From Chloroflexota bacterium (GTDB lineage: Bacteria > Chloroflexota > Anaerolineae > Anaerolineales > Villigracilaceae), in assembly GCA_016213105.1 (NCBI GenBank), contig JACRBN010000020.1, positions 62,001 to 126,000 of the forward strand: a stretch of 64,000 nucleotides of DNA, in the 5' to 3' direction. A model generated the notes under the pieces. The model ran no database searches and had not been told where the DNA came from. It worked only from the letters and a program-made list of their open reading frames with translations. Position numbers and translations under genes: made by a program. Positions 31,545-40,396 of the stretch are shown here, in pieces. How positions within the stretch are numbered: position 1 is the first letter of the stretch; each line of letters opens with the position of its first letter.

Positions 31545-33974
31545 ATGGACTCTTCCCGAGCCGACCTCGAACGCATCTCCACCCTGACAGCCCAGAACCT
31601 GCGCAGCGTGGCGCACACCCTCTCTGCGGAGAAGCTTTCGCACCTGTCCCTGCCCGAGGTGGACAAGGTGGTCGAGCTGGTCTCGCAGGTCATCCCCGCG
31701 GGCAACGTGCCCGGCATGATCCTGAGCGGACTGGCGCGCCTGCCCGGTCTGCGTCCATCCCCTCAAAAAGTCAACCAGGATATCCATACCCTCTTCCAGG
31801 AGGTGGAACGCGCCCTCGACCAGATCCAGTTCGGCGCGTTTTTTGCGGGTCCCGCCGCCGTCATCTGGGGCTACCAGAATCTGCTCAAGCTGGCGGGCAA
31901 GGATCCCGAGTCCTCCTTCCCTGAAGGCACCTGGCAGTTCTACGTGGACTACGCCCTGCGCGAGGACACCGCCCGTCACACCAACGAGACGCACGGCTTC
32001 GACAGCCTGCTGCGCCAGCACCGCATCCGCCTGAGCGAGGTCGACCGCGTCACGGCCTGGGCCATGGCGGCCATCACCTGCGTGCATCAGTTCGACGCCC
32101 TGCTGGCCAACGAATGGTACGAGCGCATCGCCACCTACACGCTGGAGCTGGTCACGCGCGGGACGCCGCAGGCCGCGCAGTATCGGGGCCTGTTCCGCGC
32201 CTGGGAGGGACAGCGTCCCTACCGCCGCGAGGCCGAAGCCGCCGACCTGGATTATCCCGCCTACCGCCGCTTCAAATTCGAGCAATTCCTCGCGACCTCG
32301 CTGCACTCCCTGCCGCGCGCACTCTACGCCGCCTGGAGCGCGAAGCTGAAGGCCGCCCTGCAAAGCGACCTGCCCGCCTACCAGCGCCAGATGTCCATCC
32401 TGGCCTACCTCGACCCGGGTCCCTACGGCGAGACGCGCGTGCCGTATCATCTCGGCCAGGCGCACATCGCCATCATCCACGCGGGGAATTATTACCTGCT
32501 GCCCGTCTGCGAGCCTGGGACGAAAAGCCCCATGCGCGTCGACCGTGTCCGCGCCCAGGTAGCGGCCATGCTGCGCTCGCAGGCCGGGTCGCCCGCCCGC
32601 CTGGTCTCGCTGGCCCGCATCAAACGCGAAGCCCTGCCCGCCCTGCGTCACCGCCTGAATCCTGTCTTGAGCGGGGACATCGAAAAGCTGCGCTTTGCCC
32701 CGATCCTGCTCAACATGGACACGCGCACCCGCGCCCTGCCGCTCTCCGAACTGCGCCAGGCCGAGCGCGGCGTCGGCGACCACCCCCTGACGGTCTTCAA
32801 CACCGGCGAAACCTTCGTCTTCGACCAGTCGCACATCTTCTTCGATGGCGCCTGGGGCGCGGCGCTGGCCGAGATCCTCACCAACGAGGCGCTCTCCTGG
32901 GCAGGCTATCTCAAGCTGCTCGGTCCCGCTGTCTCGGATTCCCAGCATCTCTATACTGCGCTGACTTTACCCCTCGAAGCGGCAGACGTGGCCGAGATCC
33001 AGCAGGCCACGCACCTGGCCGCCGAGGTCGGCGCAGAGAATGCGCGCATCAACGTCAAGGCCTGTATGAATTTGCGCAAGCTCTTCAAGCAGCGCAATGA
33101 CCTGCTGCAACTGACCATCAACGACCTGCTGGTGCTGTACCGCGCCATCCACGCCTTCACCTACCTGCCCTCCCCTGCCCTGCTGGCGGAACTGTCCAGG
33201 CTGGCCGAGACGCGCGGCGACACCCACCAGGTCGTCCTGCGCGCCCTCGACCCATCCAACCGCATCAACCCCTCCCTGCTAATCCCCATCGACGCCAGCC
33301 AGCGCAACCCGCGCGACCGGCTGTATCCGCTCAACCTCGAAGTACCGCTGGCCGACCTCGACCTGCTGGGCCTGCACGCGCGCACCATTCGGGCCCTCGA
33401 CCGCTACGAATCAGGCCTCGGTGACCGCACGGACCATTACACCGAGTTCGACCGCTCCCAGCGCCTGTACCTGGCCTCGCTGGCCGGCTTTGGCCTGTAC
33501 CTGTCACGCGCCAAGGAGGTGGCGGGACAGGGGCAAAGCGTCAGCGTCGGCGCGATCAAATTGCTGGCGCACCTGCCGCCCGCCCTCCAGCGTCTGCTCG
33601 ACAAGGTGCCCGAGCGCTTCGAGCTGATCAACAACCTGATCAAGGGCCAGGAGGTCTTCTCGAACATCGGCGCCGTGGCGCAGACCAGCTCCCTGACGCG
33701 CTTCATCACCGCCAAGGATGACAACGAAAAGAAGCAGCTCGTCTGGGGCGTGATGACCGACGCCAACGGCCTGGTGCAGGTCAGCCTGCGCGACTTCCGC
33801 CCGCACGTGACCGCCCTGCTGGCGGCCGGCCGCAAAGACTTGGCCAGCCTGGTCACCCAGGATTACCTCGACGCCTACGCCCAGGGATTGAACGATTATG
33901 TGCATGACCTGTTCCGCATTACCACCGCCAGCCGCGAGACCCAGCCGCTCAAGCCTCTGCAAGGTCCGCGCTGA
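31545..33974 (+). CDS. Large protein of unknown function with HxxxDG motif
   Basis: I do not recognise this 809-residue soluble protein. The region DQSHIFFDGAWGAALAEILT near residue 426 contains HxxxDG, the active-site motif of several CoA- or carrier-dependent acyltransferases (condensation, BAHD and carnitine-type); preceding it is PLTVFNTGETFVF. No signal peptide or membrane helix is evident. The N-terminal 60 residues are helical and charged, and the middle is rich in Arg/Leu/Ala. The last residues (QGPR) and the stop codon come from a family A repeat. A Ser/Thr kinase gene follows 206 bases downstream on the same strand. Acyltransferase activity is only a suggestion. Confidence 0.7.
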   Translation: MDSSRADLERISTLTAQNLRSVAHTLSAEKLSHLSLPEVDKVVELVSQVIPAGNVPGMILSGLARLPGLRPSPQKVNQDIHTLFQEVERALDQIQFGAFFAGPAAVIWGYQNLLKLAGKDPESSFPEGTWQFYVDYALREDTARHTNETHGFDSLLRQHRIRLSEVDRVTAWAMAAITCVHQFDALLANEWYERIATYTLELVTRGTPQAAQYRGLFRAWEGQRPYRREAEAADLDYPAYRRFKFEQFLATSLHSLPRALYAAWSAKLKAALQSDLPAYQRQMSILAYLDPGPYGETRVPYHLGQAHIAIIHAGNYYLLPVCEPGTKSPMRVDRVRAQVAAMLRSQAGSPARLVSLARIKREALPALRHRLNPVLSGDIEKLRFAPILLNMDTRTRALPLSELRQAERGVGDHPLTVFNTGETFVFDQSHIFFDGAWGAALAEILTNEALSWAGYLKLLGPAVSDSQHLYTALTLPLEAADVAEIQQATHLAAEVGAENARINVKACMNLRKLFKQRNDLLQLTINDLLVLYRAIHAFTYLPSPALLAELSRLAETRGDTHQVVLRALDPSNRINPSLLIPIDASQRNPRDRLYPLNLEVPLADLDLLGLHARTIRALDRYESGLGDRTDHYTEFDRSQRLYLASLAGFGLYLSRAKEVAGQGQSVSVGAIKLLAHLPPALQRLLDKVPERFELINNLIKGQEVFSNIGAVAQTSSLTRFITAKDDNEKKQLVWGVMTDANGLVQVSLRDFRPHVTALLAAGRKDLASLVTQDYLDAYAQGLNDYVHDLFRITTASRETQPLKPLQGPR

Positions 33975-34098
33975 GCGGAGGGACGGTGCTTTTCCGTCCC
34001 GTAGTCGAAGCGCAGATACCTTGGAACATTACGTATTTTTGCAACCCTGCCCTTCGACTACGGCTTCGCACAGAATGCTCAGCCTCCGCTCAGGGCGA
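33963..34098. repeat. Family A element between the unknown protein and the Ser/Thr kinase
   Basis: Ends GGTCCGCGCTGAGCGGAG and CTCCGCTCAGGGCGA; inner arms CGTAGTCGAAGCGC and GCCCTTCGACTACG. It supplies the TGA of the upstream gene, exactly as the element at 31347 does. Confidence 0.85.
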
Positions 34099-34180
34099 AG
34101 TACATCTTTGAAAATATAAGGGTAAAATAAGCTCACCCACATCCCACCCGTGCGAAATCTGACTCACAAAGACTCCCTTG

Positions 34181-36001
34181 ATGAATGATCCCCTGATCGG
34201 TCAGCAACTTGGCAACTTCCGCGTCGAACGCCTGCTGGGCAGCGGCGGCATGGCGCAGGTCTATTATGGCATCGACGTCAAATTGCAGCGGCCCGTGGCC
34301 ATCAAGGTCATCGACACCCGCTACCGCAAGGATCCCTCCTACACCGAACGCTTCCTCAAGGAAGCGCGCGTCATGGCCAAGTGGCGGCACGAGAACATCA
34401 TCCAGGTCTACTACGCCGACGACGAAGCCGGTCTGCTCTACTATGTGATGGAACACATCGACGGGCAGGACCTGGCCTCGCTCATGGCCTATTACGCCAA
34501 TGCGGGTGAACTGATGCCCATCGCCGACATCCTGCGGGTGGGCCGCTCCGTGGCCAGCGCCCTGGATTATGCCCACACCCAGGGCGTCATCCACCGCGAT
34601 GTGAAACCCTCCAACGTGCTGGTGGCCTCCGACGGCCGCGTGGCGCTGGGCGACTTCGGCATGGCGCTCGACGTCCGCGACGGGTCGCTGGGAGATGTCT
34701 TCGGCACGCCGCACTATATCTCGCCCGAGCAGGCCCGCCGCTCCGCCGATGCAGTGCCGCAATCCGACCTGTATTCCTTCGGGATCATCCTGTATGAAAT
34801 CCTGACGGGAGTCGTGCCGTTCAATGATCCCTCGCCCGCCAGCGTGGCCCTGCAGCACATCACCAACAAACCGCCCGCCCCGCGCAGCCTCAACCCCGAC
34901 CTGCCCATGGAGGTCGAGGCCGTCCTGCTCAAGGCCCTGGAGAAGGACCCCAAGGACCGCTACCAGACCGGTGCAAAATTAATGGACGCGCTCGAGAAGG
35001 CGCTGGCGGTCACGAAGATCCCCTCCCGCCTGGCGATGCCGCCGCTGCCCGTCAACGTGCCGACCATCCTGCGCAGCGAAACCTCCATCATCGAGTTGAC
35101 CCGCCGCGGCGTGCCGAAAAAGCCCGCCCCTGCCACGCGCATGGCGGCCGTCATTCCCGAGCCCGCCGTCAAGGCCAACAAGCGACAGCCTCCGCCTGAG
35201 CCCCAGGCCGCGCCCGCGCCGCAACCCGTAAAACGCCGCGCCTTCCCGTGGGGCTTTTTGCTGGTTCTCATTCGGGCGGGCGCGGGTGGATTATGGTACG
35301 CCCGCCCCGACCTGTTTGCCTCACTTCCTTTTCCTTTGCCCCTTCTGGCAACTGCCTCCCCCACCCCACCGCCCCCCACGGCAACCCTGACTCTGACCCT
35401 CGAACCAACGGTGACGCCCTCCGCCATCCCGCCGACGGAGACCAGTGCGCCGACTCTGACGCTTACGCCCGTCCCCACCCATACGGAAGCCGCCCCCCCC
35501 CTCCCATCCGCGACAGCCTCCCCGACGGCGGAGCTCACCGCCACCAGCACATCGCTGCCGACCTCCACCCCTGTCCCCGCGCCGACCGTGAAATATCCCG
35601 ACGGACAGCACTTCACGCTGTTTTACAATGAAAGTAGTTTCGTCCTACTCAGCCAGGGGACTCTGCCGCGCAGCATGTCGGGCTTTGCCTTCGAGCGCCT
35701 GGACGATGGCGGAAAGGCCCTGCCGAATTTCTTCGGCGGCTGGAACTGGCAGGGTGAATTCGAGGAGATCCGCGGCGGGTATTGCGTCATGCTCAAGATT
35801 TACGGCAACACCGTCCCCTACCTCGACCCGCGTGAATGTAAACGCGGCTACCTGAACGTGCTGCAATTCCGTAACACGGACGATGCCCAGATCTTCTGGA
35901 CCGCGCTGGAGGGCAGTCCTCAATTCCGCGTGTTGTGGAAGGATGAGGAAGTGGCCCGCTGTGAGATCGGCGCGGGGAGCTGTGAGGTTTATATCCCGTA
36001 A
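34181..36001 (+). CDS. Membrane-anchored Hanks-type Ser/Thr protein kinase
   Basis: This 606-residue kinase has a cytoplasmic catalytic domain at about 10-275: glycine-rich LLGSGGMAQVYYG, VAIKVID with Lys42, VIHRDVKPSNVL with the catalytic Asp near residue 145, DFGMAL and GTPHYISPEQARR. A basic juxtamembrane stretch is followed by a hydrophobic segment (PWGFLLVLIRAGAGGLWY, about 356-373; it contains an Arg), then a Pro/Thr/Ser-rich linker of about 100 residues and a C-terminal extracytoplasmic domain (ILFYNESSFVLLS-like, with three Cys). It would sense an outside signal and phosphorylate cytoplasmic targets. The ligand is unknown. Confidence 0.92.
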   Translation: MNDPLIGQQLGNFRVERLLGSGGMAQVYYGIDVKLQRPVAIKVIDTRYRKDPSYTERFLKEARVMAKWRHENIIQVYYADDEAGLLYYVMEHIDGQDLASLMAYYANAGELMPIADILRVGRSVASALDYAHTQGVIHRDVKPSNVLVASDGRVALGDFGMALDVRDGSLGDVFGTPHYISPEQARRSADAVPQSDLYSFGIILYEILTGVVPFNDPSPASVALQHITNKPPAPRSLNPDLPMEVEAVLLKALEKDPKDRYQTGAKLMDALEKALAVTKIPSRLAMPPLPVNVPTILRSETSIIELTRRGVPKKPAPATRMAAVIPEPAVKANKRQPPPEPQAAPAPQPVKRRAFPWGFLLVLIRAGAGGLWYARPDLFASLPFPLPLLATASPTPPPPTATLTLTLEPTVTPSAIPPTETSAPTLTLTPVPTHTEAAPPLPSATASPTAELTATSTSLPTSTPVPAPTVKYPDGQHFTLFYNESSFVLLSQGTLPRSMSGFAFERLDDGGKALPNFFGGWNWQGEFEEIRGGYCVMLKIYGNTVPYLDPRECKRGYLNVLQFRNTDDAQIFWTALEGSPQFRVLWKDEEVARCEIGAGSCEVYIP

Positions 36002-36007
36002 AACACA

Positions 36008-36042
36008 AAGACCTGACAGGTTTCCAAAACCTGTCAGGTCTT
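36008..36042. terminator. Palindromic terminator after the Ser/Thr kinase
   Basis: The 16-bp perfect stem AAGACCTGACAGGTTT / AAACCTGTCAGGTCTT has a 3-base loop. It is followed by TTATCGTTCTT and lies between convergent genes, so it may act in both directions. The arm is long for a terminator and may also belong to a repeat family. Confidence 0.7.
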
Positions 36043-36099
36043 ATCGTTCTTATTCACATTGTTCGGGGGGCAACTGAACTTGCTGTCCGAATCTCTGGT

Positions 36100-37272
36100 T
36101 TAGCGCATCTGCGTGCGCTGGAATAGCCACACCCCCACCCCAAAATACAAGCCTGTCAGAATAACTAGTGCGACCAGTTCGTAAAGCACATCGCCAAAAC
36201 CCGCGCCGAGGGTGAATATCTTGTTGAGCGCCACCACCGCATGAGACGGGGGAAGAAAATCCGCCAGCGCGACGCTCCTGCCTGCAATCGTGAAAAGGTT
36301 CATGCGCGGAAGCGGAAAAGCCGCGCCTGTCAGGAACATCAAAAATCCCAGTGGAAAATTGGCGATCACAAAAGCCTGTGAGACTGTTTTCGAGAAACAA
36401 GCCACGATCAAGCCGATGCCGATGATGGACAAACTGGTGATTGCCGCGACCACAAAAGCCAGCCACAGCGGACCTTGACTGCGGAACCCAAACCCAACTG
36501 CCGAGAGAAAAGTTAATAAAACCGAGCCGACCGAAACCAACGCCAGCCAGAGGACTGTCCCACCGAGATATTCGAAGGCGGTCAGACGCGTCAGGCGCAG
36601 ACGTTTCATCGCGCCCGTTTCGATGTCGCGGGCGGGAGTCATCGCTGCCTGGAAGATCATCAGCACCACTGCCAGCACCAGCAGACCAGGGACATAATTC
36701 TCGAACTCAGTCCGCGCCGCCGAATTGCCGAGCGGAATTTCCACCAGGTTGACAGGACGCGCCGCCGAGGTAAGGTTCTGTGTGTAACTATCCGCGACGG
36801 TCATTGCCATTACCGCCGCGACGGTGTAGGTTGGGTTGGTCAGGTCGCCAATGAAGGTTAGGTCTGTATTGGCCGACGAATCTCCTGAGCGAAACGCAGA
36901 GAGGCTTTCGGAAAAATCTTCGGGAATGATGACCAGCGCGGCGGCTTCGCGGTTGCGGAGACGAGTCTCGGCGTCGGCGCGGTTGATGGCTTCAATCACA
37001 CGCAACAAAGCGCCACCGTTTTCATAGGTCAAACCGCGCAAGCCATACACTACTTCCTGTCCCGCAGACAGAGTCGAGCCGTCCGCTTGAACGGCTGGGA
37101 CATCCTGATTGATGACCAGCACGCCATACGAAGTCGTGCCGCTGCCTCCCGTCATCATCCAGTAAATCATCACGAACAACGGAGCAAAGGCAAGGCTCAA
37201 GCCAACGACCCACAGGTCGCGCTTTTGCTCGCGGACACTCTTCCGAAAAACACTCCACACGCGCTGCCTCAT
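36100..37272 (-). CDS. ABC-2 type transporter permease
   Basis: The 390-residue membrane subunit has one N-terminal helix (about 25-43), a large extracytoplasmic domain (about 45-190, with GVLVINQDVPAVQ and AALVIIPEDFSESL) and five to six C-terminal helices, including the family segment AMTPARDIETGAMKRLRLTRLTAFEYLGG. This is the ABC2_membrane_3/YhfE-like architecture used for drug, lipid or polysaccharide export. Its start overlaps the stop of the ATPase gene by 4 bases, so the two are translationally coupled. Confidence 0.9.
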   Translation of the reverse strand: MRQRVWSVFRKSVREQKRDLWVVGLSLAFAPLFVMIYWMMTGGSGTTSYGVLVINQDVPAVQADGSTLSAGQEVVYGLRGLTYENGGALLRVIEAINRADAETRLRNREAAALVIIPEDFSESLSAFRSGDSSANTDLTFIGDLTNPTYTVAAVMAMTVADSYTQNLTSAARPVNLVEIPLGNSAARTEFENYVPGLLVLAVVLMIFQAAMTPARDIETGAMKRLRLTRLTAFEYLGGTVLWLALVSVGSVLLTFLSAVGFGFRSQGPLWLAFVVAAITSLSIIGIGLIVACFSKTVSQAFVIANFPLGFLMFLTGAAFPLPRMNLFTIAGRSVALADFLPPSHAVVALNKIFTLGAGFGDVLYELVALVILTGLYFGVGVWLFQRTQMR

Positions 37273-38207
37273 TCGCGCAATCTCCTTCCCGTCAGCGACA
37301 GGAAAACATCTTCCAATGTGTTGGTTCGCAAGCGCACGTCGCCCAAAGTCACGCCAGCCGAACGCAAGCTTTCCAACATCCCTCCAAGCTGGTCAATCAA
37401 TCCCCTGCCGCGCACAATCAGCGTGTGGTTGACGGTTGAAACCGTCAGCGTGGACTTGCTCAAAAGTGCAGAAGCAGCTTCGAGGTCGGCAGACGAAGCC
37501 AGTTCGATGTCCAGCACGTCGCCTTCGCCAATCGTCCGCTTGAGGGCGTCGGGCGTATCCAGCGCAACCAGCCGCCCGTGGTCGATGATCGCCACACGGT
37601 CGGCGACGCGCTCGGCTTCGTCCATGTTGTGGGTCGTGAGGATGACGGTCTTCTTCCGCGCCAGCGAGCGGACGGTCTCGCGGACAAGCACGCGGCTCTG
37701 CGGATCAAGCCCCGCTTCGGGTTCGTCGAGCACAATCACCTGCGGATCGTGAACCAGCGCCAGCGCGATGTTGAGGCGACGCTTCATGCCGCCCGAAAGC
37801 CTGCCGCCCAGTTCCCCAGCCTTGGCAGCCAACCCAAGTTTTTCCAGCCACTCCGCGCCGCGTTGACGAGCGACCTTGCGCGGAACGCCGTACGCCTCGC
37901 CGATGAATTCGAGTTGTTCGAGACAGGTGAGCTTGTCCCACAGGATGGTCTCCTGCGGACAGACGCCGACCCGCGCCCGCACTTCAGGGTCGCCGCCGTG
38001 GACGGGTTTGCCATGCAACAAGACCTGACCCGCGTCGGGCTTGAGCAATCCGCACATCATGTTAATGGACGTGGTCTTGCCTGCGCCGTTCGGTCCAAGG
38101 AAGCCAAAGATTTCGCCTTCGTGGACTTCGAGCGAGAGGTCGTCAACGGCAGTGAGCGCGCCGAAGCGTTTGGTGAGATGTTGAGTTTGGAGAACGGAAG
38201 TAGTCAT
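37269..38207 (-). CDS. ABC transporter ATP-binding protein (drug/DrrA-like)
   Basis: The 312-residue ATPase starts at ATG 38207 (MTTSVLQTQHLTKRFGALTA); an upstream ATG at 38240 adds 11 unlikely residues. Walker A is GPNGAGKTTS near residue 40, signature GRLSGGMKRRLNIALAL near 138, Walker B VIVLDEPEAGLDP near 160 and the H-loop TTHNMDEAERVAD near 193. The C-terminal ~90 residues are a regulatory region as in DrrA-type exporters. It is coupled to the permease downstream and lies in a TetR-headed operon. Confidence 0.94.
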   Translation of the reverse strand: MTTSVLQTQHLTKRFGALTAVDDLSLEVHEGEIFGFLGPNGAGKTTSINMMCGLLKPDAGQVLLHGKPVHGGDPEVRARVGVCPQETILWDKLTCLEQLEFIGEAYGVPRKVARQRGAEWLEKLGLAAKAGELGGRLSGGMKRRLNIALALVHDPQVIVLDEPEAGLDPQSRVLVRETVRSLARKKTVILTTHNMDEAERVADRVAIIDHGRLVALDTPDALKRTIGEGDVLDIELASSADLEAASALLSKSTLTVSTVNHTLIVRGRGLIDQLGGMLESLRSAGVTLGDVRLRTNTLEDVFLSLTGRRLRE

Positions 38208-38264
38208 ACGAATACGGACTCTCCTGACTTTTGAGTCCAACTTCAGGAGACGTTGGACTCCAGG

Positions 38265-38816
38265 TTATCGCACAAGCCAAATAATCAAGATCGCTGTGAT
38301 GACGAAAGCCCAGATCCAGGCCCAGCCGCCCGCGTCGGAGGGTCCATTGCCAAGTCCCAGGGGATGGAAACGCAGAAGGGGCAGGTCTTCGATTTTTCGA
38401 GCCAATTCATCATCGGTGATCGTGAATGGGTTGTAGCCTTCGAAGAATCCAGCGAAGCCAGCATTTTTTAGAACCTGACGGGCAAGGATGAGTTTCAATT
38501 TGGGGTCGGTGGCTTCTTCAACTCGGGCGTGGATACTGCCACTGGGCAGTATCAAATCCACGTCGGGGTTGACAAGCAGGTTGCGGAACCAGTCCGAGGT
38601 GGTGCGTCCGCCAGAGATGCAGTAGACATCTCCCTTGTAAATGGCGTAGTTGACGGGGGTCAGTCGCACCTTGCCCGTCTTGCGCCCGATGACCTTCATT
38701 ACCATGATGTACCCTGTGAACGGATTGCCGAAGAAGGGACCAAATCCAAGACGGAACATGGGCACCATGAAGAACTTGTTGACAAACCAGAAAATACGGC
38801 TCATGAGTGGGGGCAT
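38265..38816 (-). CDS. Deazaflavin (F420)-dependent nitroreductase-family oxidoreductase
   Basis: This 183-residue split-barrel protein has VIGRKTGKVRLTPVNYAIYKGDVYCISGGRTTSDWFRNLLVNPDVDL (about residues 43-90), the signature of the Ddn/FDOR-B group, which uses reduced F420 to reduce quinones, nitro compounds or other substrates. The C-terminal end (WAWIWAFVITAILIIWLV) is a transmembrane helix, an addition to the usual soluble enzyme that would tether it to the membrane. It follows the TetR gene by 12 bases and precedes an ABC exporter, suggesting a detoxification operon. Confidence 0.85.
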   Translation of the reverse strand: MPPLMSRIFWFVNKFFMVPMFRLGFGPFFGNPFTGYIMVMKVIGRKTGKVRLTPVNYAIYKGDVYCISGGRTTSDWFRNLLVNPDVDLILPSGSIHARVEEATDPKLKLILARQVLKNAGFAGFFEGYNPFTITDDELARKIEDLPLLRFHPLGLGNGPSDAGGWAWIWAFVITAILIIWLVR

Positions 38817-38828
38817 AATTGAATTCCT

Positions 38829-39557
38829 TTACTTGAATTTCTTTTGATTCGATTTGACAATGCCGCTTGTGACCAAATCCACCACGGAGTCGATCACACG
38901 CTCCAGCGGCATGGATTCGTCTGTAACGCAAAAATAGTTGTTGAGATAGGGCAACAATTGTGAATCGCCGACGGCAATAATCAGCGCATTGACCGTCCGT
39001 GCGGTTGCATCCAAATCCAAATCGGGGCGAAGTTCGCCGCGATTTTGCGCCGCCGTCAGCAGGTTCTTCACGATCTCCAGCATGGCATCCGCAATGGGCT
39101 GGACTACGCTTTGGGCGAGGACCGGGTCCCCCGTGTACGCCGCCCGCGCCACGAACTGAACCAGGCCCGTCATGGTATCGCCCCATTCCATGCCGCCCAT
39201 CAGGTAGGCGCGCAGGGCATCCTCCAGCGGCATGTCGCGCAGGTAAGGTTCGATCATCTGGAAGGCATCGGTCATCAAACCGGTGGAAAGTCGCGTGGCG
39301 AAAGTCAGCAAGCCCTCGCGGTTGTTGAAATACTGGTACAGCGACCCGACCGCCACCCCTGCCCTCTCAGCCACCTGTTTGATATTGATCGACGTGGGGC
39401 CTTTCTCGATGGCTTCATCCAGAATGGCTTCGACGATGGCCTGCTGGCGCTCAGGATCGAGGCGGCGGAAGGTGCGCGTGACCACGCCCTCCCCTTCGAA
39501 TTTTAGAATATACGCGTGGATTTGATTCCAGTCGGAGAAGAAAGAATTATGAACCAT
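38829..39557 (-). CDS. TetR-family transcriptional regulator
   Basis: The 242-residue regulator has a helix-turn-helix at about 50-85 (INIKQVAERAGVAVGSLYQYFNNREGLL) and a ligand-binding helical domain behind it. It heads an operon with the F420-type oxidoreductase and the ABC exporter. The ATG at 39557 is 8 bases after a -10 box, consistent with a leaderless transcript; the first ~28 residues before RRLDPERQQAIVEA are longer than usual. Two inverted repeats over the promoter and start codon suggest self-repression relieved by a small molecule. Confidence 0.93.
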   Translation of the reverse strand: MVHNSFFSDWNQIHAYILKFEGEGVVTRTFRRLDPERQQAIVEAILDEAIEKGPTSINIKQVAERAGVAVGSLYQYFNNREGLLTFATRLSTGLMTDAFQMIEPYLRDMPLEDALRAYLMGGMEWGDTMTGLVQFVARAAYTGDPVLAQSVVQPIADAMLEIVKNLLTAAQNRGELRPDLDLDATARTVNALIIAVGDSQLLPYLNNYFCVTDESMPLERVIDSVVDLVTSGIVKSNQKKFK

Positions 39558-39593
39558 AAGTTCATATTTTATGAATTATTGTTCATTTGTCAA
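39548..39593 (-). promoter_or_regulatory. TetR promoter with two overlapping operator palindromes
   Basis: Minus strand: -35 TTGACA (39593-39588), 16-base spacer and -10 TAAAAT (39571-39566). Palindrome 1 ATGAAC-N5-GTTCAT (39548-39564) covers the transcription start and the ATG; palindrome 2 ATGAA-N6-TTCAT lies in the spacer (about 39571-39586). The shared half-site ATGAA fits binding of two repressor dimers. Confidence 0.75.
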
Positions 39594-39630
39594 GGGTTAG
39601 TTGATCATTTGAAAAAGCCCCCCACCTGAC

Positions 39631-39665
39631 CTCCAAATCCCATCGCCTGGCGATGGGATTTGGAG
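39631..39665. repeat. Long palindrome between dioxygenase and TetR genes
   Basis: The 15-bp perfect stem CTCCAAATCCCATCG / CGATGGGATTTGGAG has a 5-base loop and lies just beyond the 3' end of the intradiol dioxygenase gene. It has no U-tract on that strand. It resembles the 11161-11193 palindrome in its CCAAAT/ATTTGG arms. Confidence 0.7.
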
Positions 39666-39667
39666 AA

Positions 39668-40363
39668 TCAAGGAGCGATCACAAAATTGAAATACGCCAC
39701 GTAATACCCCTGTCGCTCCTCCATCGTGACGATCAAGGCAGGGTCGAAAATCCCGTCCGGGGTATTGCCTGCGGCATTCGGGAAATACAACTGGCTGGTG
39801 TGGATCTGTCCGTTCGGCGCCTGCAGCTTGACGTGGATGTGCTCGGTGCGGCCCGGGTACTCGCCTGGCAGGACGGTTTCGAGGAAGTACCGTCCCTGCT
39901 CATCCGCAAATTGATGTCCGCGCAGGATGTAGCCCGAGTTGTCATAGACGCCGTTCGCGTCCGCCTGCCAGAAATCCAACCAGGCGTTGGGGATGGGCTG
40001 GCAGTTCGAGTCGAGCACGTAGCCGACCACGATCAGGCGTTCGCCCGACATGCCAGGCTCAAACAACAGAGTGCGTTCGGGGGTGTTCGGCGTATAGTAC
40101 GGACCCTCGGTTTGTTCGGGGGTCAGGCCATTGCAGACGGGCACAGGCAGTGTGATGAAGTTGGCCGCGAATGGATCAATGGGCTGTGCGATTGTGGGCG
40201 TGGAGGGAACAGGGGAAGCGCTTTCGGTCGGCAGCGCGGCGGCCTCGGTGACAATGGCGGCAAACGAAAGCGTCGACGTGGCGGCGGGCGCGGTTGTGGG
40301 AGTCGCAGGCCCCGAACAGGCGGTCAGTACAAGGGCCGCGATCACTGGAAATATTCTACGCAT
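39668..40363 (-). CDS. Lipoprotein with intradiol ring-cleavage dioxygenase fold
   Basis: The 231-residue protein starts at ATG 40363 after GGAGGTACCC (MRRIFPVIAALVLTACSG). The lipobox LTAC at about residue 16 predicts a lipid-anchored extracytoplasmic protein, with a Thr/Pro/Ala-rich linker to residue 60. The domain has EGPYYTPNTPERT near 92, DSNCQPIPNAWLDFWQADANGVYDN near 122 and GRYFLETVLPGEYPGRTEHIHVKL near 160, holding Tyr and His residues that are candidate Fe(III) ligands. Cytoplasmic family members cleave catechols; secreted, lipoprotein versions have unknown substrates. Confidence 0.85.
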   Translation of the reverse strand: MRRIFPVIAALVLTACSGPATPTTAPAATSTLSFAAIVTEAAALPTESASPVPSTPTIAQPIDPFAANFITLPVPVCNGLTPEQTEGPYYTPNTPERTLLFEPGMSGERLIVVGYVLDSNCQPIPNAWLDFWQADANGVYDNSGYILRGHQFADEQGRYFLETVLPGEYPGRTEHIHVKLQAPNGQIHTSQLYFPNAAGNTPDGIFDPALIVTMEERQGYYVAYFNFVIAP

Positions 40364-40396
40364 GGGTACCTCCAAAAGTGAGCGGATTTTATCATC

